Source: Lingula anatina
Taxonomy: Eukaryota > Brachiopoda > Lingulata > Lingulida > Lingulidae
Direction of reading: 5' to 3'
Length of the DNA stretch: 64,000 bases
Assembly: GCF_001039355.2 (NCBI RefSeq)
Contig: NW_019775802.1
Location: 689,816-753,815 of the forward strand
Notes under the pieces: model-generated
What the model saw: the letters and a program-made list of their open reading frames with translations, nothing else
Database searches by the model: none
Told to the model about the DNA's origin: nothing
Program-made: the position numbers and the translations under genes
Shown: one piece after another, positions 49,901 to 64,000 of the stretch
Numbering within the stretch: position 1 is the first letter of the stretch
Layout of the letters: each line of letters starts with the position of its first letter

Positions 49901-52854
49901 GGCTGCAGATTGTAGTTCTTGATGTCTTGACACCCAAGTTTCATAGGTTTAGTTTCAACTAACAGCATTTTTTTCCCAGTCACACTCAAAATGGCAGGAG
50001 TCTAACCATAAAAAATAAGGTTCAATTTTTCACCTTAACATGCATTTTGGGATAACAACAATGTCTGCACGCAATTTTCTCCACTGCTTTGCCTATGTCT
50101 TTTTTTTTTTTTTTTTTGAATAAGTGGTCCATAAAAACCTCACAAAATTAGATTTTGAAATTAAAAAAAAAATCTTTTTAAATACAGAACAGCATATTTA
50201 CAGCTACTTTGTAGATAAATTTTCCTGATAAGGATATGCCAAGTATTACTGCAAATCACTGATGACTGACACCATGAAAAACACCCTGGTATGCAAGCTG
50301 ACTCCTTCTGGCATTGTCCTCCCTTCACCTTCAAATCCCCCATAGAAAAGTTAAGAAAAGAAACAAATTAGAAAGAAATGGACACAGGGTTTTCATTACA
50401 GATAGTATTTCGAAACTCCCCTATCTCTCTGTCCTAAGGCTAATTGTCCAGACTGTCACCAACCTCAGCTAATACTTGACTTTTAACTGCTGGATATCAC
50501 ATCACATCCTTTTACTGGGAGATATGGTGTGTTATACTTCTATCTGCATGTCTATTTTACATTTTCAAGCATAATGTTAATGTACACTAGAAGCTCAATC
50601 GAAGATACAACATATTTACAAATTCTCTACTTTTTTCTTTCTTTCTTGCAGTTTTCAAATCTTTTTGTCCAGTCATCTTTTAAAAGTTCTTTGTGACACA
50701 TCTCATTCAGAAAGACAGCAGGGGGGATTGATTTATCAGTGTTTTCCATTTATCTTACAAACATTAATGCAATATGAATCCAAATTAGCAAGTCTTGGAG
50801 CAGTATTTTCTCCCATAGATAAAATGAGTACAAGCTTGTTAAATGCATAAAGGATAATTCACAATTCTTTTCCAACCCATTTAGGGGTATTATTCAACAA
50901 ATGACAAGTTGAAAAAGTTTAAAAGGCAACAAAAGAAGGTAACTGTTTCAAAGGAAAAGAAGCAAAGAAGCTGCTGTAATTGTTTAAAATATCAAATTTT
51001 CTCCTACCTACTAGAAGTATTAATCAACTGACCACAAAATAAGCACTAGTATTTATCATAGGCTTTCCAGACAACTTCTCAAAATACATTAGCTCCATCA
51101 CTGGCCCATAGTGATAGGCATCTTAAATGCCAAACTCTCATTAAATCTGCCTGTGTGCCATTAAAAAAGGTAAACACCATTGGGAGTTGAGTTAAAAAAG
51201 AAACCCATTGAAGTTAATACCTGTTTGATCAACTCATCCTCATTTCATTTCTATAAAGAAAGCTTAAGGTAGGATGATCATTGCGTTGAAAAATGAGAAT
51301 CAGAAACCCAGTGACACAATTAAGAACTACAGAACTTTTTTCATTGGAGGACACTGGCATGGTGTGACACCTGGTCAGTTGAACAGATAGATACACAGAA
51401 GAGAGAGAGAGAGAGCACAGAAATAAGCAATTCTATTTCAGAAATGTCTATCTCTCATGCAAAAAAGTGGCAAAAATGGAATTTACTTTCCAAAATAATC
51501 ACTGCAGCTCTACAGAGTTGATGTGTTTTGAAAACATCCACAATCAAATGAACAGGTTACCAAAGGCCAAACAAGCAGCAACTCCTTCAAAATATTTAGC
51601 TGTGGAACCTGCTCATTATAAACATAAAATTGGTCTTTCATGTTCTTTCCCTTGGCATTTACCTCAGTTTTCAAAGCGTTATACTGGGATTTTTGGCTGA
51701 ATTGAATTAAAACTTGGATAATTGAGTACTAAAACTCGCATATATTGAAAATATGCCAAAGCTGTAAAACAGCCCTCACAAGTTCTATTGATCAATAAAA
51801 TCTGAATTTTCATTTATTTTAATCATTTATTTTAACTATCCTTTGTATCATGCCATTGTAAAACATCCACTTCTATAAATGAAAGTTTTTTTTATCTCTG
51901 AACACAGCAAAACCTAACCTCCGGTCACTATTTCTAGCTGCATGTCCCGAGGGTTTCTTGCGCTACGCCCGCTCCTGCTACAGGTTTGGGAACACCACAG
52001 TGACATGGCTGAAGGCTGAGGAGACATGCCAGAGCCTGGACCCCAGGGCACACCTGGTGGGAGTGGAGTCCAAGGAGGAAAATGACTTCCTGATAGCATA
52101 CAGGAAATACAATGCAGGTAATAGAGATGAATAGATTTGTTTGCATTAACAGAGAGTTTGGTAAAGCAGATATTCTTTTGTGTATTTATTCTTTATTTAT
52201 TTTATTTTACTAGTGTGATGTTATCAATTTTATATTGAAGATGTAACTGATTTTAACAAATTGCTAAGTAAAAGATATGCTATTTGTCTTTGGTTAAAAG
52301 ATAACATCTCCAGAAATGCTGCATCTGTGCTTTCATATGCTGACAACATATTCTGACTACTGTTTCCTTTTGTGACTTGGCATTAGTCCATTAATGATGT
52401 CATAAATACTGTTTGTATCTATTTATTCTAGTTACCAAAACCTCTGTATCTAGGGACACTATATTTAACAATAACTGAGCAGATTACCAATTATCTCTTC
52501 TTATATCAAACACCCTGTTACACATATCTTCAACTTTAAATGCATTTTATAAATATAGTCAATCTTTCATAAAAATATAATGACTTCATATAAATTTTTT
52601 TTCAAGAAAAATGGAGCAGCTCCTTCTTCTGGTCTGGAGGCAATGATCTCCACAATGAAGGGACCTGGACCTGGGTGGGGACTGGGAAACCTCTGACCTT
52701 CACCTTCTGGCTCCCCGGGGAACCCAACTCATTCCACCAGCACCAGGACTGTATGTACTTCACCGGAGATGGCGAACATCGCTGGGATGACTGGAACTGC
52801 CACTCACTGAAGATTAACTATGTCTGTGAGATAATATTAGAAGGGACAAACTAA
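46910..52854 (+). CDS. Secreted coiled-coil C-type lectin, mannose-type EPN motif
   Basis: Three exons, 46910-47627, 51938-52117 and 52607-52854 (TAA), joined in phase 1; 381 residues. Signal peptide MEYLTILISICICLPATTLS, then about 200 residues of charged coiled coil (KKKTAKLQKTVDKMANEMK and following), then one CTLD: ACPEGFLRYARSCYRF, HLVGVESKEENDFL, FFWSGGNDLHNEGTWTW, PGEPNSF, HRWDDWNCHSLKINYVCE. EPN predicts mannose-type binding by family rule; the WND motif is WDD. The last exon has the same length (248 bases) and phases as in the other lectin, showing common descent, but there is no FN2 exon between the CTLD halves. Complete and undamaged. Likely a secreted, coiled-coil-oligomerised glycan receptor; ligand unknown. 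Confidence 0.92.
48168..48168. other. Single-N gap beside a G run
   Basis: The N is followed by about 10 G. As at 2157, a single N next to a homopolymer suggests a filled or compressed assembly gap, not one unknown base. Confidence 0.75.
49413..49447. repeat. (CAAA)n microsatellite
   Basis: About eight tandem aaac units in the intron of the third lectin gene. Confidence 0.9.
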
Positions 52855-54438
52855 AAGCCTTGGCTCCTTTTTTATTTCCATTTTAATCTATTAATTTCAA
52901 TTTCGTCATTTTAAAAAGACTAGATCTGGTTTTTGATCAGATTGTCTAAAATGTCTTAATTTACTGGGGTAATCTGCTCAAACAACTATTTACTTGTTAC
53001 ATCATAGAGAAATTTCAAAGAAATATCACAAGGGAATGTGACATTTTCTGGAAAAAAGTACATATAAATGAGAAATATTACTAATCTCTAATAACACTGC
53101 TGCAATTTTTCATTACTAATCATATAAAGATGTTATACAATAATATCAATGCAAAAATGTAAACAGTATCTCAATACAGAGATCAAGCATAAACAATAAT
53201 AAATATGTGAAGTATCTGAAATTCTGGCAGAATTTCAATCAACTGAAGAAATTTAACTTGACTATAATTCAGTGGAAATGGTTACATTCAGAGTGAATCC
53301 ATGTTGAGTCCAGAATCAGAAAGCAAGCCAAATAACTAACTGCCTATACTTTTATTTTGTGCATATAACAATATTAAGTTATTATTAAGAAACAAGTTCT
53401 ATATACATATATCATATAAAGCAGATAACCATACAAGGGTTTTAAATATCAACATAATGTAATGTTTTGTTTTTTTTTGTAAATAGCTTTTTTTACTGTT
53501 CATCAAGCTTATTGCAGAACAATATGCTGCTACTATAAGAGAAAGTTCTATCTGATGGGCATAATTACTTTTTTATCTGATGTGTGTCCCCAAGTTTTAT
53601 TTTGTTATCAATTTTGTAAAAGCTTTGTGATTGTGTTTCATTAAAAAATATAACTATTATGTTATCATAACCGCTACTGAATTGTTTTATTTTATATTTC
53701 ACAGAGATTCTGTGTTTGCTGTGCTCACCTTGTTGGCACATCCAAACACAATCAAGGATTCATTCTCAACACAACCACATCAAACACAATGAAAAACTCT
53801 GGGGTTTTTGGGTGTATTTCCCCATATGGGATAGCTCTGCAGTTCAACTGAATAGGGAGGGGGAGACGATTTTAAGACAGTGTGTAAGAGATTGTAGTAA
53901 TTTTTCATAAAAAGTGTCAAGTGCCCCTAAATCATCTCCTACTAGAAACCCTGCAGCATGTTTGTCACAAAAACAGAAACAAAGATGATGTCTTCTCTGC
54001 TGGAAGCAATATATCACAATGAACACTGAATACAACTTTGAAATGAAAACTTTTTTCAAACCATCTTCTTTAATAAAATAATTGTGACCAACCCGAATTA
54101 GATAGAGAAAAACCTTGGAGCTTAATTTTATGTGCACAGGTGATAAAATAACATGTAACACAACACCTCATGTAATCTGACTCACATATGTGTCTACACA
54201 CACCAGTACACACATACACAGAACCATGCACTTACCTACACGTTTTAAACAGACTGCCTTTCCTAGTGAATTTAGTGCAATTTACTCAGTTTAAACGTGT
54301 CCAATGTCATCCTGGTAAGGAATAAATCTAAATTTTTTTATTCATATTCTTCACAAATGTCTTATCTTCATTTTGTCTATTGTAACCTGACTAGGTGATT
54401 TTAATATACTGTTATTTGTCTTAAATATAGAAGAAATG

Positions 54439-54482
54439 AAAAAAAAAAAAAAAAGAAAGAAAGAAAGAAAGAAAAGAAAAAA
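54439..54482. repeat. Poly(A)/(GAAA)n tract
   Basis: A run of A followed by about five gaaa units. Confidence 0.85.
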
Positions 54483-57400
54483 ATATTAAAAACCTTTCTA
54501 CCACTGTAGACAGAGGGACATAGATTAGATTTCTGAGTCAATCAGTATATATCTTCAGATACACCTTAAATTTCTCTAGTTTCTCCTCTTACAGGGCAAA
54601 TTTTACATAATAAGAAGAAGAAGGAAAAAGAGAGTTTATAAAGGTTATTTACTGAGCCTCCTGTAGCTAAATCGAGACTTGAGACTGTTGTCTGACCATG
54701 TAATTTGAAGTGAGACACCCATAACACACTCATAACTAATATGATTACCATGTCCTGCTCATGATGTGCAGCTGTTGATACATTAACAATACCAATTGCT
54801 AATTCTACATTATGGTAAATGAAAAAGGAAAAAATGTACACTTTGCTCAGTTCATTATGAAAAAAATAGTAACACAATATCCTTATGCCAGCTGTTTTTG
54901 ACAGGGTAACAACTGTCACAGTATTAATAAATCTTAATATAAATATTACATTACTTCAATGTTGACCTGTGTACTTATATCAAATAAATGGCATAATCTG
55001 TAACAAAATATCCTTACCAAAAACAAACAAAAAACATTACTTTGATTTTTGAATAAAAAATTTGATATTTCAAATTGTGCTGTGTAGGTATTTGCAAAGT
55101 TCATTAAAATGTTACTCTTTGAACTAAATATCTTCTATATATTGCCATCAGATAACAGCATGTCCTAGCTCCCCCAGTACAGTTAATGGGAATGTATTTA
55201 AAATGTTTTCCACCCTCAAGTTCTCTACTGCATTCTGACACCAGTTTCACCAATTTTAGCAAACTATAAGAAAGCTGCATCTAAGCTCGAGTGAGAGAGT
55301 GTAAGATAATTGCCTGAATGATTGAAAGTTACATGGCATCCAGACATACCATGTAATTAATTCTAACCTGATAAAAAAGATACCAGAGTGAAGAGCACCC
55401 CGTGTGACATATACCTATTATACCTTTTGACATCTGAGGCACATTATTGTAAGAAAACACTTGTAAGAAAACACTGCCATGGCAATTACCTCATACACCG
55501 CAAAATATCCAAATAGCAACAACACTTTCATGGATTAACACAGATATATAACAACAAATTTTCTTTTCAAATTCAAAATTCTTTATATCCTTATGAACCA
55601 TATTAACATGCAAATTCAAAGAGTAGGCTCCAATCAGCAGTCTCCTCTCTCTCACTGGTGATGGCAAAGGTTTTCTGTTTAGTTTGGGCATTTAATAGGA
55701 AAATATAAGCTGGTGTGAAAGAGCACTTTCTTAGAGAAGATTTCAGAAGGGACAAACTAATAGCTACCAGACGTGTTGATACTTCAAAAACCCTGAAGAT
55801 TCCAGAGCAACTAACAAGTGAGTAGTGTAAGCAATATGAAAAACATGTTTTAATGAATAGGTCATGCATGAAATGTGACAGTGAGCATGAATTCATTTTG
55901 GTTATATAATGATGTAACTAATCAATCTCTCTCTTTCTTTTCTCCCTCCTTCCATCCTATTCTTGCTCTACTAGGCCTGCTCTTCACAATCAAGTTGGTA
56001 TTCTGTTACATCTATCACATGTAAAAAAGCAAGGGTAAACATTTTCATCTTGCAGCCGGATCTTTTCAAACGAAATGTTTCAATTCTTTTACTAACATCT
56101 TCAATGAGCAGTAACTAAACATAATCTCAAACACAAACACACACGATGAATCCAAGCTTTCTTTTTAAATGCCAAGAAAAGACTTTACAATAATTAGATT
56201 AAATAAAAAGCCTATAAAATAAATCTAAAGTTGTAACTGAAGTATTAAGGCCATTACAATTGTGTATTTTTCCTATGTCTATTCTGTCTCCTGGTGGGGC
56301 CTCTCACAAATTCTGATAGTGAAATGATCAGTGAAGGGAATGGTGATTTGATGGACTTAAAGTTGCAAACCTTTTAGTGAAAATCAATGGGCCAGACAAA
56401 TGTCTCCTTTTTCAAATCAAGCAACATCCGATTTTAATCCATTGTTCGCCACGTTGCTATTTTGAAAGACACCAGATATGTCATTTCATTCTATATTTTA
56501 ATCAGGGGAAAGCAAGTTTAGGAAGATGATCATTCCTGCTTTTAAACACTAAAGAATTAATTAAAAGGCCAAAACCTTTTGAAGTACTCTTTAAATAATC
56601 ATCACTTAAATGTCTATAGTCCCTGACAACATTGGATTCCAATGAGACCTGTTACTGTCTTGGGTGACAACTTAAACAATCGCAAATGAAATGCTCAGCA
56701 TGAAACATTCCGCATGTTTGATCATCTAATAGGAATCGAAGATCACACAAGTCAATTTAAAGATCCAGATTCTTTCTAAATACAAGAAGTACAGATTAAG
56801 AGAGGAATTGGTCACATCACTGGGAATATACCACCAGCCCAAAACTGTATATTTATTGGAAAAAGACCATAGTGATAGGAAGCTAACTAGTGCACAATCA
56901 AAGCCAAATGTTGACATTTTATAAAATAGTAAACCTCAGGGTCACAATTCAATATATAAATTTTAATTTTTTCAAAACACTTTTTATTCAGATGTTATAG
57001 TACCTACAACTCAATCTCTTGTGATTTAGGAGATATTCAGCCAATTAATGTTATGCACTGTACCATGACAATGAGAGTTTTAAAGTTGAAACACAAATCA
57101 GTAGTAAACAAAAGAAAAAAGTCATTATCTTTATGGTGCCAGATTATGTCCCTTCTCCCCTTTTTTTTCTGAATTACCACATATATTTTATTATGTGATA
57201 TAAAAGCTGTAAAACCTGGCAGCTACTGGTCCACAAATCAGGCAGATAAAACTGGTCAATTAAAGCGGGATGATTAAAAGTTAAAGGCTTTGTAGTATAA
57301 TTGAAGTAGAAAAAGAGAAATAAATTGACAGGGTGGTCAGGCATTTTATAAATTAACTTCAGGCAATCATTACCATCTAGTTCCATAATGTCACTTCAGT

Positions 57401-58187
57401 AATGTGATATCAAAAGAGCAAGTGGTTAGCAAATTGGCACAAAACTACCCCAATTAAAGATAGGAAAAAAGCAAAAATGTGTATAGGCCCTTAACATATA
57501 AGTTAATAGTTCCTTTTTTCTCTTTTTTTTCTCTTCTTACTTCTTTTATTTCATTATACTGAATGTCAATTGAACTGAGTATTGTTGTAAATGGCAATGT
57601 GCCACACACATGTACTACTCTGAACAAAAACAGCAGACAACCATGTATGCCAATGCACTGTGTCCTCATGCAAACTTTCTGTTAATGCTTCATGTAATGA
57701 AACTGCAACTTGACAGTAAAACAAGAAAGAAACGTTGTTATATTTAGGCTATACTCATTAGAGAATAAGGGAGAGGATTTTGAGGGGGAAAAAGGATAAT
57801 TCACTGAAAATCAAGTACAGGCATCACGCATAAGTTACTTGTAACAGAAGATGTCTGGGCACTTAAATGTCTTAAATCTAAGCTCCTTTACTCTTATCTA
57901 AAAGTTACTTTTTCATTTTGAGTTACCTTACTCCACAACACCCCTTTCTTTCTTGGGAATTAATACAGCAAGGGTTTTGTATTCATTAAAACAGAACGGC
58001 ACACAGCTCCATTATTTATTAGCAGGAGGGAGATCCTGTACAATGTATTGGCAGAGGTCTTTGGTAAGGGACACTCCAGCCAAATAATAACAGGGCAATC
58101 CACAGTGAGACAGTACAACCATTTCATTTCCTGGAACTGATCAAATGAAGAGATTATAAAGGCAACTAGATTCTTGTTTCACATGAG

Positions 58188-58190
<3 letters not shown>

Positions 58191-58239
<49 letters not shown>
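58191..58239. repeat. (AG)n microsatellite
   Basis: About 24 AG units. Confidence 0.95.
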
Positions 58240-58241
<2 letters not shown>

Positions 58242-61200
58242 TGGGAGAAAAAGATGTTTTTGGTAATATCAGAGATAAGTTTTCCAAGAGAGGCTATTAA
58301 GCTGTTGAGACCTCAATTAAAGATAGGAATTAAATCAGTCATCAATGATATATAATCCACGAGAGCTATCAATCATTCTGCAAAACAATATTACGATCAT
58401 CATTCAAAACAGATTATATCTTTTAAACTTGAAATATTAAACCAAAGTAATTACAGAAGGTGATAAAAAATACTCCTTACAAACAGATAAACTCAAGATA
58501 CTGTGCCAAGTTTTTTTTTTCGAGGGGAACATCATATTCTTTCAATCCACCAGGGTGTTATTGATGACTAGGAAAGAAAGTGGATGTGGTTACTAAGTAG
58601 TGGATAACAGAAGACCATGGGATATCTGCCCAGCAAATCAGAACACGTTTGCTGATCATTCTACCTCACTTGAACTGAAAAAGATCCACTTAAAATATCT
58701 TCTACCTCTGCAAAACCACCCACCCCGTCACACAAAAATGGCGTGAAAAGAATCAGAAATCAACACCACCCCATAATCTGGGCTAAGGAGTAGATGTCAG
58801 GTGTAGTCCATTAGTTTACCAATCGTTTTCTTCTGATATACCACTGCTTTCATACGATTGCATTTAAAAAAAAACTGATTTTTAATTCCAGCAGCTGACA
58901 TCAAATGTTCTAACCTTGCCCAACTTGGTTCAGTGATCTCAAACTTATATCTCAAAAAAAGAATAAAACATTAGTTAGATACAGAATTAGGTTTATCATC
59001 TTGGCTGAAAAGGCACACCTTTATGCATGCATGGCATGTTTTTAATTCAGGATTAAGCGTTTCATCCAAGGCAGTGAGTACTTTAAAAGTTAAAAGAAAA
59101 TTAAATCTATCTGGTTAGTATCTCCTAATGTTTCACCTCCTGCCAAAGTGACACATGCAAAGTTCTTTTTTTTCTAGCCCCACTTCAGCTTGACAAATTA
59201 AAACCTTTCCACGAAACAGCTTGGTTCCAGCAGCCTATCAGTATGTGTTACTAGTAATGTGACAGTTCCCATTCTGATAGACTGTTTCACACACACAAAT
59301 CTTATCCACCTGATTCATGTCCTTCCACTTAAACATTCTGCTCACACTGGTGACTGTAGAACAGGAACAGGAGGATCAACCTAGGGGAAACTACATGTAT
59401 ATACTAAGTCCACACCCAAACCAAAAAGGTCAATTTCTAAAAATGCACCATAAATCAATTTCCTAAGGTCACATTCTGATTTTTGACAAAAACGAAGGCT
59501 TAAAAGTCTTATCTACTTCAATCTATGCATCAAATAAAGCCAAATGTTGCTTTTGAGAAGAAACGAGATAGTTCTCTCCACGACATACAGTGTATACATG
59601 ATTTAACCAAATTATACTTCAAAATTCAGTTGAAGTTTTTCACACTAGCATTTTATGTCTTGTATTTCACAGACATCGTCTCGATATCCTGTGAAACGGG
59701 ACACTGTCTTAACAATTCTCAACAATTTCAACAATGTTCTAAGTTGTTTAAAATTCAAATCTTGAATCAGAAGCAAAAACGAAGTTTCATATTAAGTCGT
59801 TTAAAATTCAAATAGTGTGCAAAATGCACCAATCAAGTTTCACATACCAGGGTTATACAAAACTGGGCATGGGGAAAAAATTCAGTTAAAGTTATATGAT
59901 AATGAAGCAAGAACAAAATTCATCAAAAGATTCCAAAAATTTCACTAATAATATTTATTGGAAATAATACAAAAAATGAAAAATAAGTTTTAAAAGAAAT
60001 GTCAGAGATGATCAAAGGGTAACGTAATGCAAAAAATTATTGTTCAAAAAATTATTTCTGTTTGCACATTTTAAACCTTGAATTTCAAAGAAAAAGAATG
60101 TATCAATATAATCAAATCCATTCTATTTCACTATAGATTTTCACCACAACCAAGGAAAAACCAAAATAACACCAAACATTTCAGACTTCACAAATTCTTC
60201 AACAAAAAACCAGGTGGGTGGTTGGTAGAAAGCTGATCTCCAACATTCAGGATCGACATCTTGTAACACAAGCTTCACACTTACATGAAGACTCACGACA
60301 TGGAGGATCACGCAGAGATAAAATAAATGGACTTTGGGCTCACTAGCATAGCTTGTAAGGAAGACATCATCGTTGTCCCTATGGGCTTGCAACTTACTAT
60401 TTACGTAGTCATAGTGAAGAAATTAGGAATGGCTGTTGGACTGGGGTAGGAGGTGCTTGCACAGATTGGTGGGATAAAGGGCAGTGACTGAAAATGTAAA
60501 ATTTATAAAATAGACATCAAAACGACCATAAAATGTTGCCCTTTGTAACTATTTCTCAGTCATGCACAATAAATGTATTTATTATTCTATAAAGAAACTG
60601 CTGAACTGAAAAGCAGTCATGGCTTTTTCTACAGTTAAGTCACTCTAATTTCCTCAATGCCCCCTCCACCCTACTTTTCTGCCTGAAGACACGTTTTTAT
60701 ATAGAAAAGAATACATTCGCTCTCATCTGTTTGCTGGTGCCATTGTTTGACCTGCTCACAAGTGCTTACTCACTTCTTTGACTCTAAAATTAGCTTGCAG
60801 GGGAGTTGGAAGTTTTTGGCAAACTTGTACTTTCTCTTTGAATTGGTTTTGCCATGGGGCAGAGGGACCTCATTATCAGCTTGTGAGGTGGCAAGACAGA
60901 TGTCAACATTCTAGAGTTCCGTGTCCCAAGGCTGAGGACAAACACACAGCAGACGGACTCACAATAATGCCAAGACACCCGTTGAACTATTTTTGAGTAG
61001 AATTTTGATTTCATCCATCTTCATCAAACTTGCATTCAAGGAAATTTTCTTCCTATTTTGTGGTGCTCATTTTTATTATCTATATTTTTAAAGCTTTAAT
61101 TACACCCCAAAACAAAACAGAGTTCAAATTCCATACAATAGGACCAAATGTGAAATCTCATCTCTTCTTTTCTATTAAAACAAATGCTTGCTAAATTTAC

Positions 61201-62788
61201 AGAACTTACTAATAGCCACCAAACTGCTGACTCCTTGTAACACAACAAAAACTCAAATAATTATTATTCATCTAGTTAGGGGATGAATGCCAATTCAGCA
61301 TTCAAATACTTCAGTGTCCTCCTAAGGACAACAAGGTAAAACTTACATGTTGAAAAAATTAAGATAAATGTGACACTGAAACAATAACATTCAAAAACTT
61401 TTTTCTACAAAAGGATAAACTGCTTATAATTTGCATTCATAACTCAAGAAGAGAGGAGCAGGACTTCATTCTATACAAATGATGAATGTGCCATTTTAAA
61501 ATCATACATAACAAACCATTTAGAAGATTATTCAGTTTCCAATTCTATATTATATTGTGTCTATGCATATGTGAAGACATAACATGCACCCACTGATTTA
61601 TAATGCTTATGTTTGTCATGCATCTGTCTTTTTATATGTTCTCAAGTTTTCTTCTATATACTTTTTAAAAGCAACAATCTGAAAAGTTAAGGTGCTTCCA
61701 GAAAATAGTTTGTCATCATTCTGTCTCCCATAATATGGCCAGGATATTAATATTCAGTTCACAACATAGATGTTGTAATCTATCATCAGAGCCTTGTTTT
61801 ACATGAAAGTTACACGGTCATCATTGTCATACCTGCCAGATTGTCACAAAAATGGGGAGGGCATCAACTCCCATCATCTGATATATGACTAGGAAAAAGC
61901 TAATGTGACCATTTGAATTTATGTTGAATTGTTTGTTCATTATCCTATTCTGATAGCAATTCTTTTGTAGATAAATAAGTATGGTGTACATGTTATAAAT
62001 TTTACTTATAAAAAGATCACTTTCAGCCCACCAAGCTTTGATACTTTTAGGTAAATGCCCACTGAAATTTTTGACATACGAATAATTATTTATGCCGAGA
62101 AAGTTGTTCAATTTTGAGCACACATCTCCTGTTTAACAAATGGGGTCATATTTTAGCAATCAGCAGCTTAAAAATATGTGGACAATGCCCCTCTTTGCTT
62201 CATCTAGACATCGCTTTGACAGTTTACTCTGGCCTGTCTACTTCACCCAGATTATTTCACCTGTTTGACAGTAAGTTTTCTGTTCAATGATGTAATGAGG
62301 GGATAGAATCTGCAATAACATACAGCTGATACCTTGAAATAGCATTTTATCTTCATTTTTAAAGCAATTCCCACAAAGAGGACACTGTACCATATCTTTT
62401 GTGCTCTCTCACAGCATGGTTTCTTGAACAAAATGAAATTTGTTATTATTATCCTGAAAGATCTGAAGAAGTCCATCAAATATTCCAAATATGAGACAAG
62501 GATTGAATGAATTGTAAAGATTTCAATTAGCAATCTACTTCCATCACAAGCATATTCTTAATGTAAAATCTCATTTGTATCAAAATTCTTTTGAGCAAAA
62601 TTGAATATTGAAAAATAAAAATGGTAGGCTCTTGAACAAAAAGAGTAACATAATGAGCACTAAATCCATTACTCAATCAAAAACAAATACATGAGCCCTG
62701 TACTTAAATATCATTTTACACTACAGAATGTGTGAAGCACTGTCATCTGAGACCATCACCCTGGGCTTCATTATAACACCTGGGGCAT

Positions 62789-62853
62789 GACCTATCACAG
62801 GGTGTGATCTATACTACACTAGCCATGTGTGACCTATCACAGGGTGGGATCTA
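62789..62853. repeat. Short direct repeats
   Basis: gacctatcacagggtg followed by kgatctat occurs at 62789-62812 and 62830-62853 with one mismatch, 41 bases apart. Meaning unknown. Confidence 0.7.
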
Positions 62854-64000
62854 TCTGCTCTAGGGGTTCCTCACAGTCCCCAACACATCATTATCAGAGA
62901 ATCCAAACATTGCCATCCAAAAGTAAAGAAGAAATCTTACAGTCTAATCCTCTTTGATCATAATCTCAGTTTACCTAGTTCTATTTCACACCTGCAGGAC
63001 TTGATTGAATGAGGCCTGAGGCTTATCTGATGATGATGACAACTATATATGTACTAATATTTTCTTAAGCCAAAATCTTATTAATGCAAAAGTATGTGCA
63101 TTGACAGCACGGGACACTGACGTACCAATATCTATCTAACACCAAAATGTCCTTTTATTGAAAGGAATGGCAGTGGCAGCTAATATGATCAACAGTGATC
63201 ATACTCTATTATATTAAATTGTTTAAATTCCAGTGTGTTATGGATATTATAAAAACACTCCAAATCAGAAAACACTGAACAGGAGCTGGAGTATCACAAA
63301 AGTATACATCATATATGATGGAACATATTTCCTGTCCTACGCTCATATACCTCAGTTAATCATGCACAACTGTTTTCAATATCAGCAAACCCCTCCCCCT
63401 CCCAACAATTAGTAAGTTGAACCAAATATACTCTTCTCAATGCTTCTGCGTTCTAAGGGTTCAGGAAGTACAACTGGTCAATATTTACCAGGTCAGTAAA
63501 TCTAGACGACCCTCCATTGGAAAAAAAAATTCCAGTCTTGGCTCCAATCTGAACCAAGAGGGGTTTTAATTTCCTGCAGCTTCCCACATATAAAGTGACC
63601 AAAAAACTTGTGCTCTTAGTGTCAATGTCCCTTGGGCTATTAGATTTTTAACAAGCAGGAAATATGTCTATACATTATATTGATTCTCTGCAATTTTTAG
63701 TACAGATTTCCTTCCCTGTGTGTATGTTATGTTACGAGCATGAACTTTACAAAGACCTGGCTCTTATGGAAAAAAGTTTTTGTTAGTCATTTTATCACAA
63801 CCGTAGCTGTCAGGTAAATGCACTGAAACCTCTTCACAGTTATGTTTTAGTAATTGAAGGAAGTTACCCGATTAAATTACAATTCTAAACGTGCAAATAG
63901 ATATTGTTGGTTCATTAAACCTGAAAATGTTGTATTGTTAAAAAAAAGTTCACTTCAAATGATGCCTTCCAATTTTGGAAAAAAAGTAAACACAAACTTT

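Larger units (their letters stand above)
47628..51937. other. 4.3-kb first intron of the third lectin gene
   Basis: No exon recognised. It contains a G run near 47829, a GC-richer stretch at about 47930-48167 ending in an N at 48168 next to another G run, and a CAAA microsatellite. Confidence 0.65.
52855..64000. other. Long region without recognisable genes
   Basis: About 11 kb after the third lectin. The beginning is its 3' UTR. The rest is AT-rich with short reading frames and no domain I recognise on either strand. It holds three simple or short repeats listed separately. Confidence 0.55.

Noticed and set aside
60778-61014. Overlapping frames on both strands of about 73 codons
   Set aside because: Neither matches a known domain, and they mirror each other in one slightly GC-richer patch.

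Overview
This is intron-rich, visibly AT-rich metazoan DNA with GT-AG introns, long introns, microsatellites and small foldback elements. The gene content (a ciliary dynein-assembly factor, an RNA helicase/m6A reader, secreted C-type lectins) and the recurring ACATGTACATGT-type palindrome suggest a marine invertebrate, perhaps a lophotrochozoan such as a mollusc. The phylum is inference only. LAYOUT. (1) 1-6725, plus strand: DNAAF4 (DYX1C1) from the CS/p23 domain to the stop, with the first exon or exons left of the window. Its first four visible exons occur twice (55-1948 and 2753-4613), with a single N at 2157 between the copies. (2) 9087-15957, minus strand and convergent with DNAAF4: the 3' half of YTHDC2 (helicase C-terminal part, HA2, OB-fold, YTH domain and a long low-complexity tail) in 18 exons. 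Its 5' half (R3H, helicase motifs I-III, ankyrin repeats) was not found. (3) 16884-19467, plus strand: a secreted coiled-coil C-type lectin gene with a nonsense codon and a frameshift in exon 1. (4) 24604-36099: a second copy of about 11.5 kb covering the YTHDC2 3'-half exons, the lectin (28626-31127) and their flanks. It begins exactly at a single-N gap (24603). (5) 36102-46640: no recognisable gene. (6) 46910-52854: a third, intact coiled-coil C-type lectin gene. (7) 52855-64000: no recognisable gene. Both duplications stop at a single N, which is what overlapping, uncollapsed haplotype contigs joined by a scaffolder would give. The locus may really hold one DNAAF4, one YTHDC2 end and one lectin seen as two alleles, but real segmental duplication cannot be excluded from sequence alone. 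The most interesting biology is in the lectins. In the duplicated lectin a complete fibronectin type II domain, coded by its own phase 1-1 exon, sits inside the C-type lectin domain at the intron where the third lectin gene has nothing. The two copies are almost identical up to the ligand-binding loop and then differ by 12 amino-acid replacements in 46 codons, including E to Q at the sugar-specificity position. A 143-bp inverted-repeat element with a target-site duplication is present in one copy and absent from the other.
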